This document shows, piece by piece, positions 53,654 through 63,236 of a stretch of DNA of 64,000 nt (the stretch's first letter is position 1; each line of letters opens with the position of its first letter). This DNA comes from Arcobacter sp. EP1 (GTDB lineage Bacteria; Campylobacterota; Campylobacteria; Campylobacterales; Arcobacteraceae): the NCBI GenBank assembly GCA_001655195.1, contig LPNY01000086.1, forward strand, positions 18,298 to 82,297. Reading direction: 5' to 3'. A program made the translations under genes and the position numbers. The notes below the pieces were generated by a model that ran no database searches, was not told the DNA's origin, and worked only from the letters and a program-made list of their open reading frames with translations.

Positions 53654-54313
53654 ATGGCATTTTATTTACAAAATGAGTCAGTCTCTTATGGCGACTCTGA
53701 GGTTTTATCATCTATTAATATTGAAATTGGCAAAGGGGAGAAGGTAGCGCTGCTTGGAAAAAGCGGAAGCGGTAAGTCAACGTTACTTAAAACCCTGTTT
53801 GAATACAATAAAGATAATACTGCTTATATTCCACAAGAATTAGGTTTAGTAAATAATTTGTCACTCTTTCATAATGTTTATATTTCTCAACTGGACAAAA
53901 ACTCAACATTTTACAACCTAAGAAATTTACTTAAACCTGCCTCAAAAGAGATAGAAAATATTAGTGCAATTTTAAGTAAGCTTCTTTTAGAAGAGAAACT
54001 CTTTGAAAAAATCAGTGACCTCTCTGGTGGTCAAAAACAAAGAGCCAGCGTCGCGCGCGTTTTGTATAGTGATAAAACAATGCTCTTAGCTGATGAACCT
54101 ATTTCTGCACTTGACGAATACTTAGCTAACAAAGTACTTAATATTTTAAATAATAAATTTGAAACCATTGTTTGTGCTATTCACAATGTTCAACTGGCTG
54201 TTGAAAACTTTGATAGAGTGATTGGTTTAAAAGAGGGTAAAGTTATCATTGATAAACTCTGCAGTGAACTCAATGATGATGACAGAGAAAAGCTCTATTA
54301 TGTTTGCGAGTAA
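53654..54313 (+). CDS. ABC transporter ATPase (selenate/phosphonate type)
   Basis: 219 aa. Walker A GKSGSGKST near residue 38, signature LSGGQKQRASVARVL near 124-138, Walker B MLLADEPISALDE, and switch His in CAIHNVQLA. 22 bases after the binding protein; its 3' end overlaps the permease by 14 bases. Confidence 0.9.
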   Translation: MAFYLQNESVSYGDSEVLSSINIEIGKGEKVALLGKSGSGKSTLLKTLFEYNKDNTAYIPQELGLVNNLSLFHNVYISQLDKNSTFYNLRNLLKPASKEIENISAILSKLLLEEKLFEKISDLSGGQKQRASVARVLYSDKTMLLADEPISALDEYLANKVLNILNNKFETIVCAIHNVQLAVENFDRVIGLKEGKVIIDKLCSELNDDDREKLYYVCE

Positions 54314-55781
54314 AAACGCCAATATTACGCTTCTCTTTTTTCTTGTTGGAGTTGTCTCTTTTTTCCTAGCCGATTTAGAAATCTCTACTGTTGATACAAC
54401 CTCTTTAGTGCATAATTTCTTTTTTTCTATAACTGCACTTTCCTTTTCAAACTATACAATTTTATTTGAGGGGTTTTTAAATACGATTGCCATAGCGATT
54501 GCTTCTATGAGTATATCTGCGATACTTGGTTTTTTCTTGGCGCTGTTTTTTTCAAATATGATAGTGCGTATTTCTTTATCATTTACACGAGCTATTCATG
54601 AACTTTTTTGGGCGCTGATTTTTTTGCAAATCTTTGGTCTGAATACCTTAACGGCTATTCTAGCTATCATCATTCCTTATAGTGCTATTTTAGCAAAAGT
54701 GTATGCCGAGATTTTAGAAGAGCATGATATTTTTCCTAAAGAGTTAGAAGGAAAGAATCGAATCTCATTTTTCTTTTTTACCAAAATACCTGATGCTTTT
54801 CCTCATTTGATTGATTACACACTTTATCGTTTTGAGTGTGCCTTGCGTTCAACGGCGATTTTAGGATTTGTGGGAATCACAACCTTGGGCTACTATTTAT
54901 CATCATCTTTTATGCAAGGATACTACCATGAAGTGTGGATGATACTGATACTGTTTTATATTGTTGTTGCAACCATACGTCTGTGGGTGACAAAGTATAG
55001 TTTTATTCCTCTTATTATCGCTTCTTTTGTTTATCTAGATGACTTTAGTGGGTTTAATGCTTCAAATTTATGGCGATTTGTCAGCAGTGATATCGTTCCA
55101 CATCCTATACGAAATGATTTGGGATTTGATGCAACCCTTAACTGGTTTAGTAAAATTTTTAGTAATGAAATTGTTCCAGGAGTTGTAAATACACTGGTTG
55201 TAACTCAACTAGCACTTTTATTAACTGCTTTGTTAGCCTTGGCACTTTTTCCGCTTGTTTCAACGAAGTTTTTTAAAGCACCAACGAGATTAATTAGTCA
55301 TATTGTTTTAGTGGTATTACGTTCAACCCCTGAATATATTTTGGCTTATATATTTTTGCAGATGTTTGGACCATCAATGCTTCCAGCAGCTTTAGCATTG
55401 ATGTTACATAATGGTTCAATTATTGCTCACCTTATGGGTAAAGAGACACAAGTTCTAAAATTACGTCCTGATATCACAAAACGACGAACTGAAAAATACT
55501 TCTATGAAGTATTACCTAGAGTCTATAATCAATTCTTAGCTTTTTTGTTTTATCGATGGGAAATTATTATGAGAGAGTCAGCAATACTTGGGCTTTTAGG
55601 AGTTGCTACTTTAGGGTTCTATATTGATAGTGCTATTGCCGACTTTAGATTAGATAAGATGTTTTTATTGCTTTTAGTTACTGCATTATTGAATATTGGG
55701 ATTGACTTGATTTCTAAGAAGGTCAGAGAGTACTTACACTCGAATCAAGCCATAACATCCTGTGGATGTTCCCTAAAATAA
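54300..55781 (+). CDS. ABC transporter permease, two membrane domains fused
   Basis: 493 aa from the ATG at 54300 (ATG codons further upstream fall inside the ATPase gene). Contains two PhnE-like membrane domains in one chain: RFECALRSTAILGFVGITTL near residue 180-200 and RWEIIMRESAILGLLGVATL near 420-440 are the paired EAA loops that contact the ATPase. A fused permease means one gene supplies both channel halves. C-terminus CGCSLK contains two Cys. Confidence 0.88.
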   Translation: MFASKNANITLLFFLVGVVSFFLADLEISTVDTTSLVHNFFFSITALSFSNYTILFEGFLNTIAIAIASMSISAILGFFLALFFSNMIVRISLSFTRAIHELFWALIFLQIFGLNTLTAILAIIIPYSAILAKVYAEILEEHDIFPKELEGKNRISFFFFTKIPDAFPHLIDYTLYRFECALRSTAILGFVGITTLGYYLSSSFMQGYYHEVWMILILFYIVVATIRLWVTKYSFIPLIIASFVYLDDFSGFNASNLWRFVSSDIVPHPIRNDLGFDATLNWFSKIFSNEIVPGVVNTLVVTQLALLLTALLALALFPLVSTKFFKAPTRLISHIVLVVLRSTPEYILAYIFLQMFGPSMLPAALALMLHNGSIIAHLMGKETQVLKLRPDITKRRTEKYFYEVLPRVYNQFLAFLFYRWEIIMRESAILGLLGVATLGFYIDSAIADFRLDKMFLLLLVTALLNIGIDLISKKVREYLHSNQAITSCGCSLK

Positions 55782-55804
55782 TATGAATTATTGGAAAACT
55801 AATA

Positions 55805-56107
55805 TTAGAAAGTAATGTTGTTAATTGAACTTAGAGGTTCATTTATTTCAAAAACTTTAGCTCGTATATTTGAAAATCCAAAGCTTTCTAGGCGTTTGGT
55901 ATGTTTATCTAAATATCTATTTGCATCCTTTAAGTTATCAAATACGTAAACTCCACCAGCCTCTTTTTCTGTTTCATTTTCTGTCCATATTTTCCAAATT
56001 AATCCCTCTTCCGTTGCTATATCTTGGGCTAAACCAGTCATTGATTTTGTAAATTCTTCTTTGAATGGACCCTCATAGGGAAAGTCTACTTGTAAAAGGT
56101 ATTTCAT
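55805..56107 (-). CDS. YdhR-family monooxygenase-like protein
   Basis: 100 aa ferredoxin-like antibiotic-monooxygenase-type fold. MKYLLQVDFPYEGPFKE, EGLIWKIWTENETEKEAGGVYVFDN and KVFEINEPLS fit YdhR. Divergent from a MarR-type regulator 68 bases away, a common pairing. AGGAGTATAAC precedes the start. Function unknown. Confidence 0.88.
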   Translation of the reverse strand: MKYLLQVDFPYEGPFKEEFTKSMTGLAQDIATEEGLIWKIWTENETEKEAGGVYVFDNLKDANRYLDKHTKRLESFGFSNIRAKVFEINEPLSSINNITF

Positions 56108-56175
56108 GTTATACTCCTATAATTTTTGTAGTGAAAGTATAATACAAAAAGTATATTTTGTCAACTAGGTTTACA

Positions 56176-56592
56176 ATGTCATTATGTTTTTTATCTTTGG
56201 AAACAAGTAAAGTTTTCAATAAATCAATCTTGAAAAATTTAGAAGAGAATAGATTTTATGGGCTTAGTGAAGCCCTAATTGTTCTATTTCCATATATTTC
56301 AGAATCTAAAAAAATTACATCTTCTCAATTATCAAAAAAAGTAGGTTATTCCAGACAGGCAATACATAAAAATATCAAAAAACTTATAGAGTATGAGTAT
56401 ATAACCCTAAACTTAGAAAATGAAAAAGAGAAAAATATTCAATTAACACCAAAAGGCAATTCGCTCGTAAAATGTGCTAATGAATATATTGAAACAGTTG
56501 AAAAAGAGATAGCTTCATTAATTGGGAATAAAGAACTCGATATTTATAAAAAGACGCAAAACCAAATTTACGAACACCTACAATCTAAATAA
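56176..56592 (+). CDS. MarR-type winged-helix regulator
   Basis: 138 aa starting at the ATG at 56176 (an upstream TTG is less likely). KITSSQLSKKVGYSRQAIHKNIKKLIEYEYI at about residues 50-80 is the winged helix. The intergenic region contains ATAC-AAAAA-GTAT, a weak candidate operator. Probably represses itself and the divergent ydhR-like gene; the permease 150 bases downstream has its own palindromes. Confidence 0.8.
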   Translation: MSLCFLSLETSKVFNKSILKNLEENRFYGLSEALIVLFPYISESKKITSSQLSKKVGYSRQAIHKNIKKLIEYEYITLNLENEKEKNIQLTPKGNSLVKCANEYIETVEKEIASLIGNKELDIYKKTQNQIYEHLQSK

Positions 56593-56654
56593 TTATTAAT
56601 CAAGAATAAGAGAGTTCTATCACATTGTTGAAGATATTTAATAATCAGTAGTTT

Positions 56655-56678
56655 ATATTTCTATAATTCTAGAAATAT
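56655..56678. promoter_or_regulatory. Operator copy 1, ATTTCTA-N6-TAGAAAT
   Basis: ATATTTCTA and TAGAAATAT, 9-bp arms around TAATTC, 63 bases before the permease start. Confidence 0.7.
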
Positions 56679-56694
56679 TAAAGTATCTCTTAAG

Positions 56695-56726
56695 TATTAT
56701 ATTTCTATAATTCTAGAAATATAATA
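56695..56726. promoter_or_regulatory. Operator copy 2, ATTTCTA-N6-TAGAAAT
   Basis: TATTATATTTCTA and TAGAAATATAATA, 13-bp perfect arms around TAATTC, identical core to copy 1 and 44 bases away, about four helical turns. It ends 14 bases before the permease start. Confidence 0.7.
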
Positions 56727-56740
56727 TTAAAGGAAAACAT

Positions 56741-57808
56741 ATGAGTGAAAATATGTTAGAACACGTAAAAGAAGCAGGGGCTTTTTTTATTTTTAATTTT
56801 ATTGAACTAGCAGTGTTATTTATAGGAGTTAGTTTTTTAGTTGAAATTATCAATCTATTTATTAATCCAGTAAAAGTACAAAAAGTACTTTCTTCAAATA
56901 AAGGTGGTTATTTAATTGCATCAGCATTAGGGGCATTAACTCCTTTTTGTAGTTGTTCAACAATACCACTAACACTTGGTTTACTTAAAGCGCGTGCAGC
57001 CTTTGGTCCAATTATGACGTTTTTGTTCACATCACCATTACTTAATCCAATTATTATTGCCGTATTTTGGAGTGCATTTGGATATGAAGTAACACTGATA
57101 TATGGATTTATCGCATTTTTTGTATCGATGTTTGCAGGTTTTGCTTTAGGTAAGTTAGGGTTTGAACGGTTTATTAAAAAAGAGATTTTTTCCAGTGATG
57201 AAGAGACTAGGTCATGTTGTGATAGCACTAAAGTTGAAGAGAAAAAAGAAGAAACAAAAGTAACCACTTCTTGTTGCACTCCAAAACTAGCATTTACTAC
57301 CATAAAACCAAATAGCATGGAAAACGACCAGCAGGGCGGATGTTGCGATGGAACAGTTCAAAAAGAAGATGTTAAAAAAGAGAGCAAATGGAAAAAAATC
57401 AGTGATAAAGCATTGATGAAAAAAACATGGAAACAGTTTTTATCTTTTGCTCCCTATATAGCTATTGGTATTGGAATTGGGGCCTTTGTTCATGGGTTTG
57501 TTCCAAAAGAGCTATTAACTCAATATGCTGGAGTTGATAATCCTTTAGCAATCCCTGTTGCGGCTTTAATTGGTGTACCTTTATATATCCGTGCTGAATC
57601 AATGGTTGGATTAGCACCTGCGTTAATTGATGGTGGTGTGAGTATGGGTGCTATTTTAGCCTTAACAGTTGCAGGAGCAGGGGCAAGTCTACCTGAGATG
57701 ATTATGCTTAAAAAGATTTTTAAATTACCAATCATGATATTCTTTTTAGTGGCTGTTTTCTCTATGGCAATAGGTTGTGGGTTTTTAGTAAATTTATATT
57801 TTTCGTAA
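56741..57808 (+). CDS. Predicted metal-efflux permease, SO_0444/ArsP type
   Basis: 355 aa, about ten membrane helices in two halves. TPFCSCSTIPLTLGLLKAR near residue 66 and TFLFTSPLLNPIIIAVFW near 90-107 are family signatures. The cytoplasmic linker (about 150-235) has paired cysteines: SCCDS, SCCTP and GGCCDG. Proteins like this are named copper/zinc efflux or organoarsenical permeases. Two palindromic operators upstream imply induction by a metal or thiol signal. Confidence 0.8.
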   Translation: MSENMLEHVKEAGAFFIFNFIELAVLFIGVSFLVEIINLFINPVKVQKVLSSNKGGYLIASALGALTPFCSCSTIPLTLGLLKARAAFGPIMTFLFTSPLLNPIIIAVFWSAFGYEVTLIYGFIAFFVSMFAGFALGKLGFERFIKKEIFSSDEETRSCCDSTKVEEKKEETKVTTSCCTPKLAFTTIKPNSMENDQQGGCCDGTVQKEDVKKESKWKKISDKALMKKTWKQFLSFAPYIAIGIGIGAFVHGFVPKELLTQYAGVDNPLAIPVAALIGVPLYIRAESMVGLAPALIDGGVSMGAILALTVAGAGASLPEMIMLKKIFKLPIMIFFLVAVFSMAIGCGFLVNLYFS

Positions 57809-57834
57809 ATAAAGTAAAAAAAATTTAATTCATT

Positions 57835-57854
57835 ATTTCTAAATTTCTAGAAAT
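57835..57854. promoter_or_regulatory. Operator copy 3, ATTTCTA-N6-TAGAAAT
   Basis: Same arms and spacing as copies 1 and 2 with a different central hexamer (AATTTC), 23 bases before the MFS gene. Confidence 0.7.
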
Positions 57855-57876
57855 ATGAATAGATAAGGATTAGAAA

Positions 57877-59061
57877 ATGAATATTGTAAATAAGCTAGCA
57901 ATCTTTACTCTGTTGTTACTAGCAATGCTTTCGACCATGTCAAATGTGGCAATTATAACGGCCGTACCCTCTTTGAAAGAACATTTTAATGATGTTAAGA
58001 ATATTGAGTTTTATTCACGTTTGATGATTACCTTACCTTCTTTGGCAATAGCATTACTAGCGCCATTTTTAGGACATATAATTTTTAAGTTTGGTAAAAA
58101 AAGGTCAGCAATTTTAGCAATCTTTATATTTGCATTTGCAGGAAGTTCTGGTTTGTACCTTGAGAGTATTGAATTGTTATTGGCTTCTAGAGCACTATTT
58201 GGTGCGGCAGTTGCTTCTTTGATGATTGTAACTACTTCATTAGTTGGAGATTATTTTTCCAATGAAAAACGCTCTAAGTACATGAGTTTACAAAATGCCT
58301 TTGCTGCTTTTGGTGGTATTGTTTTAGTAACAGGAGGAGGTGCTTTAGCTGATATTTCATGGAGATATACTTTTGGAATTTACCTATTAGGTTTATTGAT
58401 TTTGCCACTTGTATTTACTCAAATAAAAGAGGTAACAAAAGAGAGTAACTTTGTCATTTTAAAAAATGAAGCTACCGGTAATATCTTTTACATTTACCTT
58501 TTAGCTTTTTTATATATGTCGGTTTTTTTCATTATGCCAACGCAAGTACCCTTTATGTTGATTAATAAATACGAAGCATCTGGACAATTTGCTGGACTTG
58601 TTATTTCGACATTTTTAGTCTCCAATGCCTTAGGTGGATTGATTTTTGCAAAATTAAAAAAACGACTATCCCACAAAGCGATATTTTTAATAGGCTTATC
58701 TATTTTTGGTACGGGGTTTATAGGGTATGGGATAGTCACACAACTTAATATGTTTTTCTTTCCAGCACACATTGCAGGATTAGGCGCGGGTATTATGATG
58801 ACCAATATAACAACATGGTTTTTAAAGTTTACGACAATAGAAAACAGAGTTAAAAGCTCAGGTTATTTTACCAGTGCTTTGTTCCTAGGACAGTTCGCCT
58901 CTCCTATGATTTTCTTTAAGTTAGCAAATGATTTAGGTGTTCAAAACTTTTTGTTTGCATTGGGTGTGAGTCTATTTCTTATGATGATAGTGACACTGTT
59001 CATCATTAGTTTTAAACATAAGATGCCTAATGTTGCTGTATCAATGAACAAAAGAGTATAA
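57877..59061 (+). CDS. MFS transporter
   Basis: 394 aa, twelve helices. [21 protein letters not shown] near residue 57-77 is the motif-A-like loop between helices 2 and 3. Drug or metabolite efflux cannot be told apart. Under the same palindromic operator as the permease. The RidA gene follows by 10 bases, so MFS-ridA-patB is probably one operon. Confidence 0.85.
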   Translation: MNIVNKLAIFTLLLLAMLSTMSNVAIITAVPSLKEHFNDVKNIEFYSRLMITLPSLAIALLAPFLGHIIFKFGKKRSAILAIFIFAFAGSSGLYLESIELLLASRALFGAAVASLMIVTTSLVGDYFSNEKRSKYMSLQNAFAAFGGIVLVTGGGALADISWRYTFGIYLLGLLILPLVFTQIKEVTKESNFVILKNEATGNIFYIYLLAFLYMSVFFIMPTQVPFMLINKYEASGQFAGLVISTFLVSNALGGLIFAKLKKRLSHKAIFLIGLSIFGTGFIGYGIVTQLNMFFFPAHIAGLGAGIMMTNITTWFLKFTTIENRVKSSGYFTSALFLGQFASPMIFFKLANDLGVQNFLFALGVSLFLMMIVTLFIISFKHKMPNVAVSMNKRV

Positions 59062-59071
59062 AAGGGAAAAA

Positions 59072-59446
59072 ATGAAAGAAATTAAATCAATAAATGCACC
59101 TAAAGCAATAGGTCCGTATTCTCAAGGGGTTGAAAGGGATAACATAGTGTTTATCTCCGGACAATTACCCATTGATTCAACCACTGGAGAAATTATTGGA
59201 GATGATGTTTTAAGTCAGACAATACAGTCATTAGAAAATATTAAGCATATTGTAACTGAAGCAAATGCTTCTATGAATGATATCGTTAAAACGACTATTT
59301 TATTAAAAAATATTGGTGATTTTAACATTGTTAATGAAGTTTATGGCGAATATTTTTCAGAGCCATATCCAGCAAGAGCAACATATGAAGTTTCTAAATT
59401 ACCAAAAGGTGCTTTGATAGAAATTGAAGCAATAGCAATTAAATAA
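59072..59446 (+). CDS. ridA: RidA family enamine/imine deaminase
   Basis: 124 aa. IGPYSQGV and [11 protein letters not shown] at the N-terminus, and [23 protein letters not shown] with the catalytic Arg near residue 104. Hydrolyses 2-aminoacrylate formed by PLP lyases. It lies 19 bases before the C-S lyase gene, an enzyme that forms exactly this intermediate. Confidence 0.95.
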   Translation: MKEIKSINAPKAIGPYSQGVERDNIVFISGQLPIDSTTGEIIGDDVLSQTIQSLENIKHIVTEANASMNDIVKTTILLKNIGDFNIVNEVYGEYFSEPYPARATYEVSKLPKGALIEIEAIAIK

Positions 59447-59465
59447 AAAATAAAAAAGGATAAAA

Positions 59466-60653
59466 ATGTTTGAACAAGTAGCAGACCACACAAAAGTAAA
59501 AGTTGTAAAAAGAGATGAGATTTTTCAACAAAATTATTTTGGATCAACTGAACTATTACCATTTTGGGTTGCTGATATGGACTTTGAAACTACGCCAAAT
59601 GTAAAAAATGCTTTACGTGATAGAGTTGATAATGGATTGTTTGGTTATGAAAAAAGTATTGATGGACTAAAGAAATCAGCTATCAATTGGTTTGATAGAA
59701 GGCACAATTGGGTAATGGATAAACAAAATTTAAGAACAAGTCCCAGTATTATGGCTTCGATTGGTATCTTAATTAATCTATTAACAAAAGAAGGCGATGG
59801 AGTATTAGTACAAACACCATCTTTTCCAAAGTTCTTACATGTAGTACCAAATAACGGTAGAAAATTAATTCAAAGCCCCTTAAAACTTATAGATGGAAGA
59901 TATGAAATTGATTTTGAAGATTTTGAAGAAAAAGCAAAAGAAGCTAAGGTATTTATTCTTTGTAACCCTCACAACCCAGTTGGTAGAGTTTGGACTAGTG
60001 ATGAACTAAACAGACTTGGCAAAATTGCAAAAGAAAATGATATGTATATCATCTCCGATGAAATCCATAGCGATATCATTTTTAAAGGAAATACATTTAT
60101 TCCTTATGGTTCACTTTCAGATGAGTTAACACAAATGTCTATTTCTTTATTATCTCCAGCTAAGACATTTAACTTACCATCAAATAGTAGTAGTTTTTTA
60201 TACTCTACAAATAAAGATGTTTTAGAAAAATTTGATAAATTCATGCTAAATATGTATTTAGATAAAACAACAGCTTTAGAATCAATAGCAATGGAAACTG
60301 CATACAACACGGGTGAAGAGTGGCTTGATAAGCTTTTAGTTCATGTAGAAGATACGGTTGATTATATAGATGAATATTTCAAAGAAAATATTCCACAAAT
60401 CAAAGTTACTAAAACAGAAGGAATGTATTTAGTATGGCTTGATTTTAGAGAATTAAATCTTGATGCACAAGAGTTTAATCAATTACTTGTTGATGAAGGT
60501 ATTGCTTTAAATCCTGGAAATTGGTTTGGAAAAGCTGGTATTGGCTTTTTAAGAATGAATATAGCTACATCGAGAGATATGATTAATCAAGGGTTAGAGA
60601 TTATAAAAAGAGTTGTAGATAAAAGAATAAACAAACCTGCTAGATGTTGTTAA
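59466..60653 (+). CDS. patB: PatB/MalY-type cystathionine beta-lyase
   Basis: 395 aa PLP aminotransferase-fold lyase splitting cystathionine or cysteine conjugates to a thiol, pyruvate and ammonia. LPFWVADMDFETTPNV near residue 33-48, NPHNPVGRVW near 171, ISDEIHSDI near 197 and PLP-lysine SPAKTFNLP near 230 are diagnostic. Ends with a CC pair (KPARCC). Confidence 0.9.
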   Translation: MFEQVADHTKVKVVKRDEIFQQNYFGSTELLPFWVADMDFETTPNVKNALRDRVDNGLFGYEKSIDGLKKSAINWFDRRHNWVMDKQNLRTSPSIMASIGILINLLTKEGDGVLVQTPSFPKFLHVVPNNGRKLIQSPLKLIDGRYEIDFEDFEEKAKEAKVFILCNPHNPVGRVWTSDELNRLGKIAKENDMYIISDEIHSDIIFKGNTFIPYGSLSDELTQMSISLLSPAKTFNLPSNSSSFLYSTNKDVLEKFDKFMLNMYLDKTTALESIAMETAYNTGEEWLDKLLVHVEDTVDYIDEYFKENIPQIKVTKTEGMYLVWLDFRELNLDAQEFNQLLVDEGIALNPGNWFGKAGIGFLRMNIATSRDMINQGLEIIKRVVDKRINKPARCC

Positions 60654-60659
60654 AAAATA

Positions 60660-60684
60660 AAAAGGAGTGATTTTTACTCCTTTT
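60660..60684 (+). terminator. Hairpin between patB and cysE
   Basis: AAAAGGAGT and ACTCCTTTT pair over 9 bp with a 7-base T-rich loop; the U-rich right arm makes it terminator-like on both strands. Confidence 0.6.
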
Positions 60685-60705
60685 AGCTAAAAGAGAGAAC
60701 TTATT

Positions 60706-61434
60706 ATGAAAAGAAATAAAACATTATCATTATGGAAACAAATCAAAGAAGATTTTTTAGTCCCGAAAAAAAATGATCCTGCACTATCATCATCTCTAGA
60801 ATTAATATTTAACTATCCAGGTGTTTGGGCAATCATTTATCATAGATTTGCAAATAGATTATACAAAAGAAATTTCAAGTTTATAGCTAGACTCATTATG
60901 AGCCTTGCACAATTTTTATGCAAAATGGATATCCATCCAGCAGCAACTATAGGTAGACGTGTGTTTATCGATCATGGAATTGGTGTAGTAATAGGTGAGA
61001 CAACAATTATTGAAGACGATGTTTTAATCTATCAAGGTGTTACTCTTGGAGGAGTTAGCCTTAGTAAAGGGAAACGCCATCCAACAATAAAAGCAAATTC
61101 TGTTATAGGAAGTGGAGCTAAAGTATTAGGAAATATCACAATAGGAGAAAACGGAAAAGTAGGAGCTAATTCAGTTGTAGTAAAAGATGTTCCCAATAAC
61201 TCTACCGCTGTTGGAATACCTGCTAAAGTAGTTCAAAAAAGTGATAAAAATGGAAAACTCAATCATTCTGATTTGCCTGATATTAACAAAGAGATGTTTG
61301 AGTATTTATTCAAAAGAGTTGCACTTTTAGAACACTTTATGAAAGAACATGATTGCCTTGGGCTGATTGAAGGAAACCAGAATTTAGAATTGATTTATAA
61401 AAAATTTATTAATGCAATGAATAGTATAAAATAG
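60706..61434 (+). CDS. cysE: Serine O-acetyltransferase
   Basis: 242 aa. N-terminal helical part (SLELIFNYPGVWAIIYHRFAN) then a left-handed hexapeptide beta-helix from DIHPAATIGRRVFIDHGIGVVIGET through VIGSGAKVLGNITIGENGKVGANSVV. The His of IDHG and Asp of KMDIHP are catalytic. First step of cysteine synthesis; in this cluster it may serve thiol supply next to the C-S lyase. Confidence 0.93.
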   Translation: MKRNKTLSLWKQIKEDFLVPKKNDPALSSSLELIFNYPGVWAIIYHRFANRLYKRNFKFIARLIMSLAQFLCKMDIHPAATIGRRVFIDHGIGVVIGETTIIEDDVLIYQGVTLGGVSLSKGKRHPTIKANSVIGSGAKVLGNITIGENGKVGANSVVVKDVPNNSTAVGIPAKVVQKSDKNGKLNHSDLPDINKEMFEYLFKRVALLEHFMKEHDCLGLIEGNQNLELIYKKFINAMNSIK

Positions 61435-61499
61435 AGATAAAAGACTTTATTTTCTCTAAACAAAAAAGATGTATACTTTACGACTTAATGAGGTGAAAA

Positions 61500-62867
61500 A
61501 TGAAAACATATGATTTAATTATTATTGGTGGTGGACGAGCTTCTAATTTAGCCGTGACGGCTGCTAGTCTAGGAAAAAAGGTTGCGTTGATTGAAAAGAC
61601 AAGTTTAGGGGGTACTTGCCCAAATAGAGGCTGTGTACCATCTAAACTGCTCATTGGTTATGCCCATGTAGCACGTGCAGTCAAAGAGTCTTCCCGACAC
61701 TTTATTGATGCAACCATTGAAAATATAGATGTTCAAAAGATATTTGATAAAACCAATGCTTATGTGGGCAGTATTGATAGCCGATATGAGTCCCGTATGG
61801 ATGGGGTTGATGTTTACAGAGGTGTTGGCTCTTTTGTAGAAAATAAAGTCATTGATGTTAATGGTGAAAAGCTAACTGCCACAAATATTGTAATTGCAAC
61901 AGGAACACGACCTATAGAAGTACCCCATGAAAAAGCATGGAGTAGTGATACTATTTTTCCCTTTGAGAAAGAGATTCCAAAGAGCATCACAGTAGTTGGT
62001 TCTGGATTTATTGCTGTTGAGTTGGCAAACTTTTTTGATGCGGTTGGAATAAAGACAACATTAATTGCTCGAAGTAATCATTTGTTGTCCAATGAAGATA
62101 AAGAGATATCGGAAATATTTAAAGAAGAGTTCATTAAAAATGTCAAAGTGCTTTTTAAAACTACTGTTGAAAGAATAAGTCACGAACATAATGAATTTAC
62201 GCTAAATCTTATATCAAATGATGAAAAAACAACTCACAAAAGTGAAGCATTACTTTATGCAACAGGGCGAGTTTCAAATGCAGATTTGTTAGGCTTACAA
62301 AACACAGATATCGAAGTTAATGAAAGAGGTTTTATCAAACGTGATGAAAACTTTCAAACAAAAGTAGAGGGTGTTTACGTCGTAGGTGATGCTTCAGGAA
62401 ATCATATGTTACAACACGCCGCGGCCTTTGAAGTAAACCATTTAGGAAAGATGTTATACAAAGAGGAAAAAGAACCCCACCAGTTTAAGTATATGCCCCA
62501 CGCAGTATTCACTGACCCCGAAGTTGCAAGTGTTGGAAAAACGCAAGAACAGCTAGAGGAACAAGGTATAACATATGTTTCAACAACTACTGATTGGTTA
62601 GCTAGTGCAAAAGCAATGTCCTTACGTATTAAGTATCCTCGAACAAAACTGCTGATTGACCCAAATAGTTATGAGATACTAGGTGCCCATATGATTGGTC
62701 CAGAGAGTGCTACCATGATGCATCAAGTTTTGGCAATCATGCACCTTGATAATGATATCCGACATTTAAAAGAGATGTTATATATTCACCCCGCATTAAG
62801 TGAAGCATTATTACCAGCAGCTGTTAATGCAGTTAAAAAAGTAGAAGAGTATAATGCTGTTAAATAA
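61500..62867 (+). CDS. Dihydrolipoyl dehydrogenase-like disulfide oxidoreductase
   Basis: 455 aa class I pyridine nucleotide-disulfide oxidoreductase. FAD site DLIIIGGGRAS, redox pair GGTCPNRGCVPSK at residues about 38-50, NAD(P) site VVGSGFIAVELANFF near 165, and the C-terminal active-site base in YIHPALSEALLP. No lipoyl domain or 2-oxoacid dehydrogenase genes nearby, and no mercuric-reductase heavy-metal tail, so the physiological disulfide is unknown. Adjacent to an ArsR regulator. Confidence 0.85.
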   Translation: MKTYDLIIIGGGRASNLAVTAASLGKKVALIEKTSLGGTCPNRGCVPSKLLIGYAHVARAVKESSRHFIDATIENIDVQKIFDKTNAYVGSIDSRYESRMDGVDVYRGVGSFVENKVIDVNGEKLTATNIVIATGTRPIEVPHEKAWSSDTIFPFEKEIPKSITVVGSGFIAVELANFFDAVGIKTTLIARSNHLLSNEDKEISEIFKEEFIKNVKVLFKTTVERISHEHNEFTLNLISNDEKTTHKSEALLYATGRVSNADLLGLQNTDIEVNERGFIKRDENFQTKVEGVYVVGDASGNHMLQHAAAFEVNHLGKMLYKEEKEPHQFKYMPHAVFTDPEVASVGKTQEQLEEQGITYVSTTTDWLASAKAMSLRIKYPRTKLLIDPNSYEILGAHMIGPESATMMHQVLAIMHLDNDIRHLKEMLYIHPALSEALLPAAVNAVKKVEEYNAVK

Positions 62868-62915
62868 TATTATAAACACTTAGATATTATAATACCCATA
62901 ATAAAAGGAATGGGA

Positions 62916-63218
62916 ATGAAAGAAGAAGAACTCGTAAACTGTTTAGCGCAACTTGGAAATATCACACGACTTAGAATTTTTAGGCTTTTAGTTAAAGCTG
63001 GAAAAAAAGGTTTAAGTGTAGGAAAAATACAAGAAGAACTAAATGTACCTGGTTCAACACTTTCTCACCATTTAACAAAACTCTCTACGTTAAACTTAAT
63101 CTCTCAAGAACGAGAGGGTAGAGTATTACACTGTACAGCGAACTATAAACTACTCGATAATGTTATTAGTGAACTCAAAGATCAGTGTTGTATTGGTGAT
63201 GAAGAGACTAACTGTTAA
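62916..63218 (+). CDS. ArsR-family regulator
   Basis: 100 aa from the ATG at 62916 (an ATG two codons upstream abuts the Shine-Dalgarno). Winged helix LSVGKIQEELNVPGSTLSHHLTKLSTLNLISQEREG. Cysteines at the C-terminus (QCCIGDEETNC) and near residue 9 could bind metal. Possible controller of the ATTTCTA-N6-TAGAAAT sites, but none lies at its own promoter. Confidence 0.88.
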   Translation: MKEEELVNCLAQLGNITRLRIFRLLVKAGKKGLSVGKIQEELNVPGSTLSHHLTKLSTLNLISQEREGRVLHCTANYKLLDNVISELKDQCCIGDEETNC

Positions 63219-63236
63219 CAATAAAAGGACTTTTAC

